From positions 6,559,182 to 6,623,181 of the forward strand of contig NC_087384.1 of NCBI RefSeq assembly GCF_963675165.1: a stretch of DNA of 64,000 nucleotides. The letters are read 5' to 3'. Shown here one piece after another: positions 32,203 to 43,888 of this stretch. The notes beneath the pieces are model-generated. The model ran no database searches. It was not told the DNA's origin and saw only the letters and a program-made list of their open reading frames with translations. The stretch is from Halichondria panicea. Lineage: Eukaryota; Porifera; Demospongiae; Suberitida; Halichondriidae. How positions within the stretch are numbered: position 1 is the first letter of the stretch; the number at the start of each line of letters is the position of its first letter. A program made the translations under genes and the position numbers.

Positions 32203-35200
32203 TCATGTACGGGTAGTGGTGGTGGTTTGAATATTTTCGTAAGTGTTGTCGTCCTCCCTCTGGAAGCTCAGTGGTTGGTACACCCCCTCCTCCTGAGATC
32301 CCCCACCCCCTCCAAATGACAGTGGCTCGTACTGATTGTCCTCATTGTTCTTCCTGATAGGCTCATACTGACCCTCTGAATGATTAGCCATGTCTGTCCC
32401 AGCGTCTCTTGTCTCAAAGGCCAGGTTTTGATAGGCTGAGACTTCTTGTTCTTTGTAGGTCTTGGGAGGGATTAATGGCTGGTAGATCTTCTCACTGCTT
32501 TGCTGCCCAGGTTGAGTGATGGGTGGAGTAGCTATCGGCATCATTGGCTTCTTCTCTCTCTGTTTTTTGTTCGCTGCAGTCCCTCCACTCGAAGCAAGCA
32601 CTGGTCTCTCATATCGTATATCCACCTCTTCTTTGTACACGTGTCTGTGTGATGTGTTGTTACTTTGTGGATCACTTCTCAATGTGCTGCCTTTCTCTTT
32701 GAGCTCTATAATGTCAGCAGGAACCTCGTACACAGGATCTGCAATTCTATATAATTATAGGAAAAAATAATGTCAGAATTATAATCCGTCAAGAGAATTG
32801 GGCTGTTTTAGACACTTACATGCAAAACAGAAAATGGATATTGATATTTTAGTGTCTATGGCATTTACTGTTGATGGATTTGAAGAGTTGCTTGTTTGCT
32901 CATTCTTCTCTTGCAGCAACAGCAACAGGAAATGCATGTTATCACAATACACAGAAGTAACAACACTGCTACTAGTGCTCCAGCAGATACAGCTGTAACT
33001 AGGATGCCTTGGCTGTTGTCAGATGGTGATGGTTGTTCTATATAGTGAAAAAAATAAGTACCATATTTATTTAATTAAGCGCCCGGGCGTTTATTTCATA
33101 TCAAAGTCTTGAAAGGGGGCGTTTAAACGAGATGGGTGCTTATTCGAACAAGCGTTTATTGGTCATGTTTACTCCAAACTCTTGCTCATCAGCAGTTATT
33201 ATGCTCTTTTTGGCTGCTGCCACAGCTCTCAGCTTAAATCTTAAGTCATAGGAGTGGTGTTTCTCCCTCTGTGTTAGTGTCTCTCTCTAGCTCTGCCACC
33301 ATAAAAAGTATCTATATTCTATGCTGCCATGCTTACAACTGTGCTAGTTTAGCTTCACCCACAGTGCCATGCCCACACATGGGCGATTATTTAAGATGGT
33401 CGTTTATTGACAAAGACAAAGCTTTTACTATGGGTGTTAAACAAGATGGGCGTTTAATCAAGGAGGGTGTTTAATCAAGTAAATACGGTAACTAAAGTGA
33501 ATATACCTTTGGCTGTCATAGCAACGATACATTGATGTAGCCCAACGCCCACAGAAATCCCTGCTGAAACACAGCAAGTGTAGTTGGTGTTGGCAATAAG
33601 ACCAGACACTTCCACAGAGGTAGTGTATGATCGTTGTATCTCCACATCGTGGTGTGCTGATGTACAGTTGATACTGTAGAACAGGATAGCTTGTCCATAG
33701 CTCTCAGCTGGCTCTGTCCAAGTCAGCAAAAGGCTAGTGGTGTTGGAAATCACGTTAAGGTCTTCTGGTTCAGTTGGAGGAGCTGTGTGCAATGTGCATG
33801 GCAATTTTATATAAGATATATTATATACCTGCGAGCAAAAGGATAAAATGGATAACCTGTATACCTTTGGCTGTTATAGCAACGATACATTCCTGTAGTC
33901 CAACGCCCACAGAGTTCCCTGCTGAAACACAGCAAGTGTAGTTGGTATTGGCAATAAGACCAAACACATCCACAGAGGTAGTGTATGATCGTTGTATCTC
34001 CACATCGTGGTGTGTTGATGTGCAGTTGATACTGTAGAACAGGATAGCTTGTCCATAGCTTTCAGCTGGCTCTGTCCAGGTCAGCGTGATGCTGGTGATA
34101 TTGGAAATCACCTTAAGGTCTTCTGGTTCAGTCGGAGGAGCTATGTACAATGTGCATGGTAATTGGAGGACATATTATATATACATTTGAGTAAAAGGAT
34201 AAAAGAGGATAACCTGCGGATAGTTTTATATACCATTGTCTGTCACAGCAACGATACATTGATGTAGTCCAACGCCCACAGAATTCCTTGCTGAAACACA
34301 GCAAGTGTAGTTGGTGTTGGCAATAAGACCAGACACTTCCACAGAGGTATTGTATGTTCGTTGTATCTCTGCATTGTGGTGTGCTGATGTACAGTTAATA
34401 CTATAGAACAGGATAGCTTGTCCATAGCTCTCAGCTGGCTCTGTCCAAATCAGCACAAGGCTAGCGGTGTTTGAAATCACGTTAAGGTCTTCTGGCTCAG
34501 TTGGAGGAGCTGTGTACAATGAGCAATGCATGGCAATTGCAAGGGATATAATCTAATGAATAACGAAGGGTTTATGCACATACCTGCATTTGTTCTTGCA
34601 TCAGAGCATGCACTGCTTCCTTCACCAGCTTGATTAATAGCTGAGATACAACACGTGTAGTTAGTGAATGGTTGGAGGTTGCTCACATCCACACTACTGT
34701 TCACGGTTGTGCTGAACCAGACATTGTTGAGGTTCTGTGAACATGCTATCTGGTAGTTCAGTAGTGTTCCATAAATGTGTAACGGTCTTGACCATTCCAG
34801 TTTAAAGGATGTGCTGGTTATTTTAGTTATACCAACATCAACTGGCTTCATTGATGGTGCTGTATGGAGCATTACCAATTAAGTATCAGTATTATAAAAG
34901 CACACAAACACACACACACACACACACAGTCGTCACCTGGTAAAGTAGATATATTTAGTTCTTCTGAGCAGTAACTTTCCTGGTTTAAGTCAACTGCTGT
35001 CACACAACATTCATACTCTGTGTATGGTGTCAGCCCGGTGACCGTAGCTATGGTACTTGATGTAGTTACAGTGTGCACAGCTGGTAGATGAGAGCAATAG
35101 GGACAGCTGGTGTGATAGCAGTACACATTGAAATGGTTCACTTCATCACTGTGTGTATTTGTCCAACGTAGCTGAAGTGAAGTCTGAAATGCTTGGATGA

Positions 35201-36475
35201 CTATCAGTTGTGTGGGACTGCTAACAGATGCCCCTATTTCATCACCTGTGTAACGAATGTGGGATTATAAATGGTTATGAGATGTATACACACAATATAT
35301 TCACCATCTACTTGATACACAAACAGCCCGGGTCTTCCCACATTGGACAAACTCTCCATGTGCAGTGTAGCACCAGTCAGTCCACCAGGTACTGTGAATG
35401 ATCTGTTCCCATCTCCTGCATTGAACCCAATCTGTGCACTTGGACCCCACTGGATCCTCGAATACAACAAGCAAATATACGACCTCTGGCCATCAGTCAT
35501 TAGAACCACCTGATATGTGTTGTTACGTCCATCCAACCCACTTGTTTGTGGAACTTGATTCCACGTTGCAATAAAAATAGATATAGGATTGAAGTTATTA
35601 ACATTTGGAGGTAGAAGATAACGTGCCAATGTCATTGTTTGACTTTCAATGCTGCTTACTTCACGGTAGAAGATTTGGCCCTCATCTCTAATATCAGTAT
35701 CACGCCAAAACAGCAAAATAAGTGGCACAGTGTTGTCAATTGGTAGAGATCGTGGAGAAAAGCGTATATACGCAGACTGAAACGATAAAAGTCCATGGGT
35801 GACCACCTATAATAATATTGTCAATATTCAAGTTTGAAGAACAAAAATTCACTTACAAAAATAGTAGATTCTTCAGATCCAAAGAATGAGAAGTTTTGAG
35901 CCAGATTTATTGGACCAGAAGAGGTATCCAGACGAGAGGGTACTCGGAGATCACCAACACTCTCTCCATAAGGTAGCAAGCTGACTGGGGCTAGACAGAA
36001 CAAGCATTGGACGTTCATGCACATGGTGGAATTGTCATTTAAAGAACAATTTAAACTGCTTTCAACATCACAGCTAGTTAGGTTAGCCTCGTGTCCTGAG
36101 CATTGAAACTTGAATCGATGTTCAGAGCAAAGACTTCCGGCCTCTGCAAATCCTATTCCACAACCATTCTGCCGACAAGCCACTGCAGCTGTTTGGTTCA
36201 TGGAATCTCCATCCTCATCAGTACAGACTCCATTCCATCTCCCAGCAACACACACCTCCAGAGTACCCTGGTAGGCACCTACCACATTTACTAGTCTGAT
36301 CTCACCATGGCTACAAGATCTGTTAGGGATAATTAAATATATTGTAATACCCAAAAGAGTATAGACAATGTGTAACTACATTTCAGTATCTAAATGTTAC
36401 TTACTTAACTTGACGAAAAATAAAGAGCAAGTTTAAAGCTAATGTAATGCAGTAAAATAGCACACTTTTAGCCAT
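32203..36475 (-). CDS. R6: type IIb receptor, SRCR + NIDO + 5 FN3 + TM + tail
   Basis: Longest ectodomain of the array. Signal peptide exon at 36475; SRCR plus first NIDO half in one exon (about 36320-35859); second NIDO half about 35806-35309 (IQWGPSAQIGFNAGDGNRS); FN3-1 about 35248-34937; FN3-2 about 34862-34585; then three near-identical FN3 exons about 34513-34235, 34142-33865 and 33783-33507 (TLTWTEPAESYGQAILFYS type). TM exon about 33037-32865; tail about 32740-32203 (YEVPADIIEL, YQPLIPP, SAYQNLAF, YEPI-x8-YEPL, YQPL, YENI, ending TTTTTRT). R2 has one copy of the last FN3 type and the IIc genes and R8 none. The 3' end and flank match R1 while the ectodomain is IIb, so the gene looks recombinant. 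No frame lesion noticed. Confidence 0.8.
33059..33490. mobile_element. MITE-like element in R6 intron
   Basis: Ends are diverged inverted repeats of about 26 bases (taccatatttatttaattaa at the left; complement of the right end taccgtatttacttgattaa). The interior carries repeated GCGTTTAAT/TGGGCGTTTA phrases. It sits between the TM exon and the last FN3 exon. No coding capacity. Confidence 0.65.
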
Positions 36476-36570
36476 TGCTGTGTTACTCTCTGTAAGTATA
36501 GTATAGTACTTAGCTAGCTAGAACTACCAGGAAACAGAGATTACTACTCTTGGCTACACACAGCCTCAGG

Positions 36571-36631
36571 TTTATAGTCAAGTTGTCAAGCCAGCTAGCT
36601 ACACACTGTGCTCAGAGCATGAATCTCATTA
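36571..36631 (-). promoter_or_regulatory. R6 promoter: TATA box and upstream box
   Basis: Minus-strand TATAAA at 36571-36576, 96 bases before the ATG, and TAATGAGATTCATG at 36618-36631; same layout as R2. Confidence 0.5.
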
Positions 36632-36770
36632 GTGGGCATTCCCTGCTTGTAATAATTATACCATAAGGTGGGTGGGGCTGACTACTGCATAACAGTAGAC
36701 CACTAATTAAAAATGTATACACAAAACACTCAGGCATACAAAATAATACAGCCAGTAAGTAAGTCATAGT

Positions 36771-39677
36771 TCAGTTTTCATGTACGGGTGGTTGAATAGT
36801 TTCGTAAGTGTTGGCATCCTTCGTCTGGAAGCTCAGTGGTTGGTACGCCCCCTCCTGCGATGCCCCACCCCCTCCAAACGACAGCGGCTCGTACTGGTTG
36901 TCCTCATCATTCTTCCTGATGGGCTCGTACTGTCCCCCTGAATTATTAGCCACGTCTGTCCCAGCGTCTCTTGTCTCAAAGGCCAGGTCTTGGTAGGCTG
37001 AGACTTCTTGTTCTTTGTAAGTCTTGGGAGGGATCAACGGTTGGTAGATCTTCTCACTGCTTTGCTGGCCAGGTTGAGTGATGGGTGGAGTAGCTATCGG
37101 CATCATTGGCTTCTTCTCTCTCTGTTTTTTGTTCTCATATCGTATATCCACCTCTTCTTTGTACTGCACGTGTCTGTGTGATGTGTTGTTGCTTTGTGGA
37201 CCACTTTTCAACGTGCTGCCTTTCTCTTTGAGCTCTATATCTTCAGGAACATCGTACACGGGATCTGCAGTGCTGCATGCAGCAAGTACATTAAGACAGG
37301 CAATCATTCATGATGTTATGAATACCACTATAGATATAGAAATACCTACACGCAAACAGTTTGAAAGAGTTGCCTTTCAGTACTATAGGACTATAATTAT
37401 CAGTAGTACCTTTGTTGACCTTGAAGAGTCACTTGTTTGCTTGTTTTTCTCTTGTAACAACAACAACAGGTTATGCATGTTGTCACAAGAGCCAGGACTA
37501 CCAGAAATGCTGATAGTGCTCCAGCCGACAAAGCAATTACAAAGTTGATTTGACTCCTAGCAACTTGGAGATCAGCTATAGCATTAGATTGGTTACCATT
37601 ACACCAATACAATCTTTCCGCCCAGATCCTACAAATGTCTACACACCCTATTAAGTATACCTGTTCTTGCATCAGAGCATGCGCTGCTTCCTTCACCAGC
37701 TTGATTAGTAGCTGAGATACAACACGTGTAGTTAGTGAATGGTTGGAGGTTGCTCACATCCACACTACTATTCACGGTTGTGCCGAGCCAGATATTGTTG
37801 AGGTTCTGTAAACATGTTATCTGATAGTACAGTAGTGTTCCATCTATATGCAATGGTCTTGACCATTCCAGTTTAAACGATGTGCTGGTTAATTCAGTGA
37901 TACGAACATCAACTGGCCTCGTTGGGAGTACTGTAAGGAGCATTACAACCTTTAAATGGCACGTATAAATGCATGCAGTCACCTGGTAAAGTAGATATAT
38001 TTAGTTCTTCTGAGCAGTCACTTTCCTGGTTTAAGTTAATTGCTGTCACACAACATCCATACTCTGTGAATGGTGTCAGTCTGGTGACTGTAGCTGTGGT
38101 ACTTGATGTAGTTACAGTGTCCACAGCTGGTAGATGAGAGCAATAGGGACAGCTGGTGTGATAGCAGTACACATTGAAATGGTTCACTCCTTCACTGTGT
38201 GTATTTGTCCAACGTAGCTGAAGTGACATCTGAAATACTTGGGTGACTATCAGTTGTGTGGGACTGCTAACAGGTGCCCCTATTTCATCACCTGTGTAAC
38301 GAATGTGGGATTATAAATGGTTATGAGATGCATACACTCAATATATTCACCATCTACTTGATACACAAACAGCCCGGGTCTTCCCACATTGGACAAACTC
38401 TCCATGTGCAGTGTAGCACCAGTCAGTCCACCAGGTACTGTGAATGATCTGTTCCCATCTCCTGCATTGAATCCAATCTGTGCGCGTGGCCCCCACTGGA
38501 TATCTTCGTATAAAAAGCAAGCAAAAGAATCCTGTCCATTCGTCATCAGAACTACTTGAAATGTATTCCGTTGATGATTATTAGATCTAAAGCAAGGGTA
38601 CGGATAAACTTGATGCCATGTAGCGATAAATACGGATGTTGGGAAGAACCTAGTTTCTCTGTATACGTAGTCGTTCACCAGTAGGCTCGCTTGGTAGGAT
38701 CCCGACCCATTTACTGCTCTATAGTAAATTTCACCGCTACCGTTACAACGTATATCGATATCTCTCGCGAAAGGTATAATCATTGGTGTCATATCATAAC
38801 TAAATGGTAAGGATCTTGAAAGAATGAATGGGTACCGTTGATAAAAAGACAAAACTCCATTCGTGTTTACCTGTATAATATTGATACAACTTCATAATAG
38901 TTTACCGATTTTGGAAACTTACAAATAACTTGCTCTGATTTTCTCTCCAAAAAATGAAAGGGTTGTATCGCAACTGCTTTAGATGAGCCATCATCTATCA
39001 TAGGCACTTGCTGATCATCACCACTTCCATAAGCCAATAAATCTGTTAAACAGACACACGATTATTAGGGATCAACTGAAATAGTTCTTCTTAGTACCTA
39101 ATTGTGCCTGATATGCAGTGCACTGAGTGACAATGCACATATCTTCTCCTGTTGAGCAGTCAGCACCATCCAAAATAGAACAACCAGTTAAATTTAACTC
39201 TCCTCCTCTGCATTGAAACTTGAGTACACTGTTGGAACATTGTCTTTGATCGTCTACGTATCCTATACAAGTATATATAGACACACACTATAGTTATCAT
39301 TTGCAACCAGCTTCTTAGCTAGAAATAATTTTAGTTGCTTGCATTAGGCTGACCATGTCCACAGCCCAGCTGTTTGCACAGTACTGCAGCTGCTTGGTTC
39401 ATAGCGGATAGGTCAGCACAGACTCCATTCCATCTCCCAGCAACACACACCTCGGGAGTCCCTTTGAAATCACCCGTAACTTCCACCAATCTGATATCTC
39501 CGTGGCTGCAGAACCTACAGCATAACATTTAGCATTATTGTAAACTGTAACGTAATAATAATTTGGTAAACATTTTAGCTATAGATCTAATGAATCAGCT
39601 TACTTCACTGGACCACAAACAAATAAGAGGAATGTTGTAATTGTGAGGATGAAGTAGAGTAGCAAACTTTTAGCCAT
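36771..39677 (-). CDS. R7: type IIc receptor, SRCR + NIDO + 2 FN3 + TM + tail, possible frame lesion
   Basis: Signal peptide MAKSLLLYFILTITTFLLFV; SRCR exons about 39513-39353 and 39262-39100; NIDO about 39043-38927 and 38870-38355; FN3-1 about 38300-37985; FN3-2 about 37931-37660; TM exon about 37560-37410 (LSAGALSAFLVVLALVTTCI); tail about 37280-36771 (YDVPEDIEL, YQPL, SAYQDL, YEPI-x8-YEPL, YQPL, YETI, ending PPVHEN). Near 38941-38965 the first NIDO exon has a net gain of one base against R3, turning PFPFFGENQS into an out-of-frame PFHFLERKS. This may be a true null or a sequence error. Unlike other IIc genes it lacks the intronic MITE, and its FN3-2 donor (GTATAC) is stronger. Confidence 0.68.
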
Positions 39678-40389
39678 AATCATTATAATGGCCTTCTTTG
39701 TGTAGAGTGCAGATCTATGGGAAAGACCTTTATATACTGACTATGCATGTGACTGAATGATACTATAGCTACACCCACAAGTCCTAACCTCAGATTGTTT
39801 TTGTATGTTGCTAAGACCACAACAACTCCCACTGCAACATTTTACACACACCATGCAGACTGAGACTGAAAGTGTGTGTATTTTGCATGTATCACATGCA
39901 TGTGTACATACACATATCGTAAAACTCACACAATATAGTTTTAAATATCCACCATCACTTCCAGTAGTTCGTACTGATTGTTTTCTCTTCTGGCAGTTTC
40001 TGCCCTTAGGTTTGAATTGATCCTCGAAGTTATCTTGATAACCTCTCTAGTGTGATGATCTATAGTCAATTGCAGGATAGAGATTATTGTGGAGGTAATT
40101 ATATAGCCTCAAAATTAAATTCAGATACACCCACTAATCAATAAAAGCACACTTGTCATAGATAAGTCACATTACCAAGAGTTTCATTGACATTACAAAC
40201 ACTGTCATTTGTGATTCTACATGCAATTGTGATTAAAATACATATACACAGCAAACCAACACGTGCATAATTATTATTACTGTAGAACAATAGGAGTGCA
40301 TGAACAGAAGAGACTAGTGTACAAAACCACTGGAAACCATGCATGCAACACACAGAACACACAAAACAAGTGTTTGAAGTCAGTATAGT
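39678..40389. other. R7-R8 intergenic with a heavily decayed tail
   Basis: Shares the intergenic pattern of the R3/R9/R11 flanks in more diverged form; about 39940-40030 keeps only traces of the tail (minus strand YELLEV-like). No gene seen. Confidence 0.5.
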
Positions 40390-43300
40390 TCAGTTCTCAT
40401 GTACAGGTGCAGTGGTTGTTTGAATAGTTTCGTAAGTGTTGTCGTCCTTCGTCTGGAAGCTCAGTGGTTGGTACGCCCCCTCCTGAGATGCCCCACCCCC
40501 TCCAAACGGCAACGGCTCGTACTGATTGTCCTCATCATTTTTCCTGATGGGCTCGTACTGTCCCTCTGAATTATTAGCCATGTCTGTCCCAGCGTCTCTT
40601 GTCTCAAAGGCCAGGTCTTGGTAGGCTGAGACTTTTTGTTCTTTGTAAGTCTTGGGGGGGATCAATGGCTGGTAGATCTTCTCACCGCTTTGCTGGCTGG
40701 GTTGAGTGATGGGTGGAGTAGCTATCAGCATCATTGGCTTCTTCTCTCTCTGTTTTTTGTTCGTTGCAGTCCCTCCACTCGAAGCAAGCACTGGTTTCTC
40801 ATATCGTATCTCCACCTCTTCTTTGTTCTCATGTCTGTGTGATGGTGTGTCGTTGCTTTGTGCCCTACTTCTCAACGTGTTGCATTTTTCTTTGAGCTCT
40901 ATATCTTCAGGAACATCGTACACAGGATCTGCAGTGCTGAAGTAAGTACATTAAGACAGGCAATCATTCATGATGTTATGGATACCACTATAGCTATGGA
41001 AATATCCACAACATGCAAACAGTTTGAAAGAGTTGCCTTTCAGTACTAGGACTATAATTATCAGTAGTACCTTTGTTGACCTTGAAGAGTCACTTGTTTG
41101 CTTGTTCTTCTCTTGTAACAACAACAACAGGTTATGCATGTTATCACAAGAGCCAGGACTACCAGAAATGCTGATAGTGCTCCAGCCGACAAAGCAATTA
41201 CAAAGTTGATTTGACTGCTGGAAACTTGGAGATCAGCTAGATCTATATAGCATTATAGATATTATCAGGAGCCCATAAATAAGAGAAGGAGCGGCTGACT
41301 ACGGGGATCACGTTACGTAAGTGGTTATGACCGCATTTCCATATATGCAGAGTCACTTAAGTGGTTGAATCCCTACACGTGTTATAATACATTATATATT
41401 ATATTATATATTATATATTATATTATATATTATATTATATATTATATTATTATATATATTATATTATATATGTTATATTACAATACAGGGCTGCGGTTTG
41501 CAAGCACTTAGTTGCTTCCAAACAAGGAAGTGCGGTTTCACCGGCAATTACGAGACGTGATCCCCGAGTGTACGTTGAAGTTAGCCGCTCCTTCTCTTAT
41601 TTATGGGCTCCTGATATTATTTTGGCTACCATTACACCAATACAATCTTTCCACCCAGATCCTATAAATTCTACACACCCTATTAAGCACCTGTTCTTGC
41701 ATCAGAGCACGCGCTTCTTCCTTCACCAGCTTGATTAGTAGCTGAGATACAACACGTGTAGTTAGTGAATGGTTGGAGGTTGCTCACATCCACACTACTG
41801 TTCATGGTTGTGCTGAGCCAGACATTGTTGAGGTTCTGTAAGCATGTTATCTGGTAGTACAGTAGCGTTCCATCTATATGCAATGGTTTTGACCATTCCA
41901 GTTTAAATGATGTGCTTGTTAATTCAGTGATACCAACATCAACTGGCCTTGTTGGTGGTACTGTAAGGACACACATCAAGCTAGAGTAAGTATACATTTT
42001 AACACACAGTCAATTACCTGGTAATAATAAAGTAGATATATTCAGTTCTTTCGAGCAGTCACTTTCCTGGTTTAAGTCAACTGCTGTCACACAACATCCA
42101 TACTCTGTGTATGGTGTCAGTCTGGTGACTGTAGCTGTGGTACTTGATGCGGTTACAGTGTGCACAGCTGGTAGATGAGAGCAATAGGGACAGCTGGTGT
42201 GATAGCAGTACACATTGAAATGGTCCACTCCTTCACTGTGTGTATTTGTCCAACGTAGCTGAAGTGAATTCTGAAATACTCGTATGACTATCAGCTGTGT
42301 GGGACTGCTAGCAGGTGCCCCTATTTCATCACCTGTGTAACAAATGTGGGATTATAAATGGTTATGAGATGCATATATATACACACAATATATTTACCAT
42401 CTACTTGATAGACAAACAGCCCAGGTCTTCCCACATTGGACAAACTCTCCATGTATCGTGTAGCACGAGTCAGTCCACCAGGTACTGTGAATGATCTGTT
42501 CCCATCTCCTGCATTGAACCCAATCTGTGCACCTGGACCCCACTGGATACTCGAATACAACAAGCAAACATACGACCTCCGACCATCAGTCATTAGAACC
42601 ACCTGATATGTGTTGTTAGTTTCCCGATCAGCTTCAAATGAGAAAACTGTCTGTGGAACTTGATTCCATGTTGTAATAAAAGTTGACGTAGGATTGAAGT
42701 TATTATTTTGGGGTAGCAGAAAACGTGCAAATGTTATTATTTTACTTTCACTGTCATTTATCTCACGGTAGAAGATTTGGCCGCCGCCCATTCTTCTTGA
42801 AATATCGGTATCACTCCAAAAGAGCAAAATAAGTGGCACAGTGTTGTCAATTGGTAGAGGTTGTTGAGAATGATCTATATATGCAGACTGAAACGATAAA
42901 AGTCCATGGGTGACCACCTATAATAATATTGTCAATATTAAGTTTGAAGAACAAAAATTCACTTACAAAAATGGTAGATTTTTCAGATCCAAAAAATGAG
43001 AAGTTTTGAGCCAGATTTATTGGACCAGAAGAGGTATCCAGAATAGAGGGTACTCGAAGATCACCAACACTCTCTCCATAAGGTAGCAAGCTGACTGGGG
43101 CTGGACAGAACATGCAGTGAACGTTCATGCACATGGTGGAATTGCCATTTAAAGAACAATTTGAACTGTTTTCAATATCACAGCTAGTTAGGTTAGCCTC
43201 GTGTCCTGAGCATTGAAACTTGAATCGATGTTCAGAGCAAAGACTTCCCGCCTCTGCAAATCCTACTCCACAACCATTCTGCCGACAAGCCACTGCAGCT

Positions 43301-43585
43301 GTTTGGTTCATGGAATCTCCATCATCATCATCGCAGACTCCATTCCATCTCCCGGCAACACACACCTCCAGAGAACCCTGGTAGGCACCTACCACATTCA
43401 CTATTCTGATCTCACCATGGCTACAAGATCTGTTAGGGATAATTAAATATATTGTAATACCCAAAAGAGTATAGACAATGTGTAACTACATTTCAGTAAC
43501 TAAATGTTACTTACTTAACTTGACGAAAAATAAAGAGCAAGGTTGAAGCTAATGTAATGCAGTAAAATAGCACACTTTTAGCCAT
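40390..43585 (-). CDS. R8: type IIb receptor, SRCR + NIDO + 2 FN3 + TM + tail
   Basis: Signal peptide MAKSVLFYCITLASTLLFIF; SRCR with first NIDO half about 43430-42968 (CSHGEIRIVNVVGAYQG, PFFG-type FSFFGSEKSTIFV); second NIDO half about 42917-42400; FN3-1 about 42335-42020; FN3-2 about 41960-41690; TM about 41225-41070; tail about 40945-40390 (YDVPEDIEL, YEKPVL, YQPLIPP, SAYQDL, YEPI-x8-YEPL, YQPL, YETI, ending TTTAPVHEN, intermediate between the two C-terminal types). Its 5' part resembles R2/R6 while its FN3-2 to TM intron, MITE included, resembles R3/R9/R11, so it is probably a IIb/IIc recombinant. No frame lesion noticed. Confidence 0.78.
41263..41616. mobile_element. MITE-like element in R8 intron, with AT insertion
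   Basis: Same element as in R3, with matching terminal inverted repeats, enlarged by a TATTATA-type AT run at about 41385-41484. Confidence 0.78.
41385..41484. repeat. AT-rich microsatellite
   Basis: About 100 bases of TATAT/ATTATAT repeats, absent from the same element in R3, R9 and R11. Confidence 0.9.
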
Positions 43586-43684
43586 TGCTGTGTTACTCTC
43601 TGTGTAAGTATAGTATAGTACTTAGCTAGCTAGAACTACCAGGAAACAGAGAGATTACTACTCTTGGCTACACAGAGCCTCAGG

Positions 43685-43749
43685 TTTATAGCAAGTTGTC
43701 AAGCCAGCTAGCTAGCTATACAACTGTTCTCAGAGCATGAATCTCATTA
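43685..43749 (-). promoter_or_regulatory. R8 promoter: TATA box and upstream box
   Basis: Minus-strand TATAAA at 43685-43690, 100 bases before the ATG, and TAATGAGATTCATG at 43736-43749, as in R2 and R6. Confidence 0.5.
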
Positions 43750-43888
43750 TATTAGTGGGCATTCTCTGCTTGTAATAATTATACCATAAGGTGGGTGGGG
43801 CTGACTACTGCATAACAGTAAGACCAATAATTAAAAACATATACACAAAACACTCAGGCATATATACAGCCAGTAAGTAAGTCATAGT

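Noticed and set aside
41385..41484. Replication origin or matrix attachment site
   Set aside because: A plain AT microsatellite inside a MITE; no further support.
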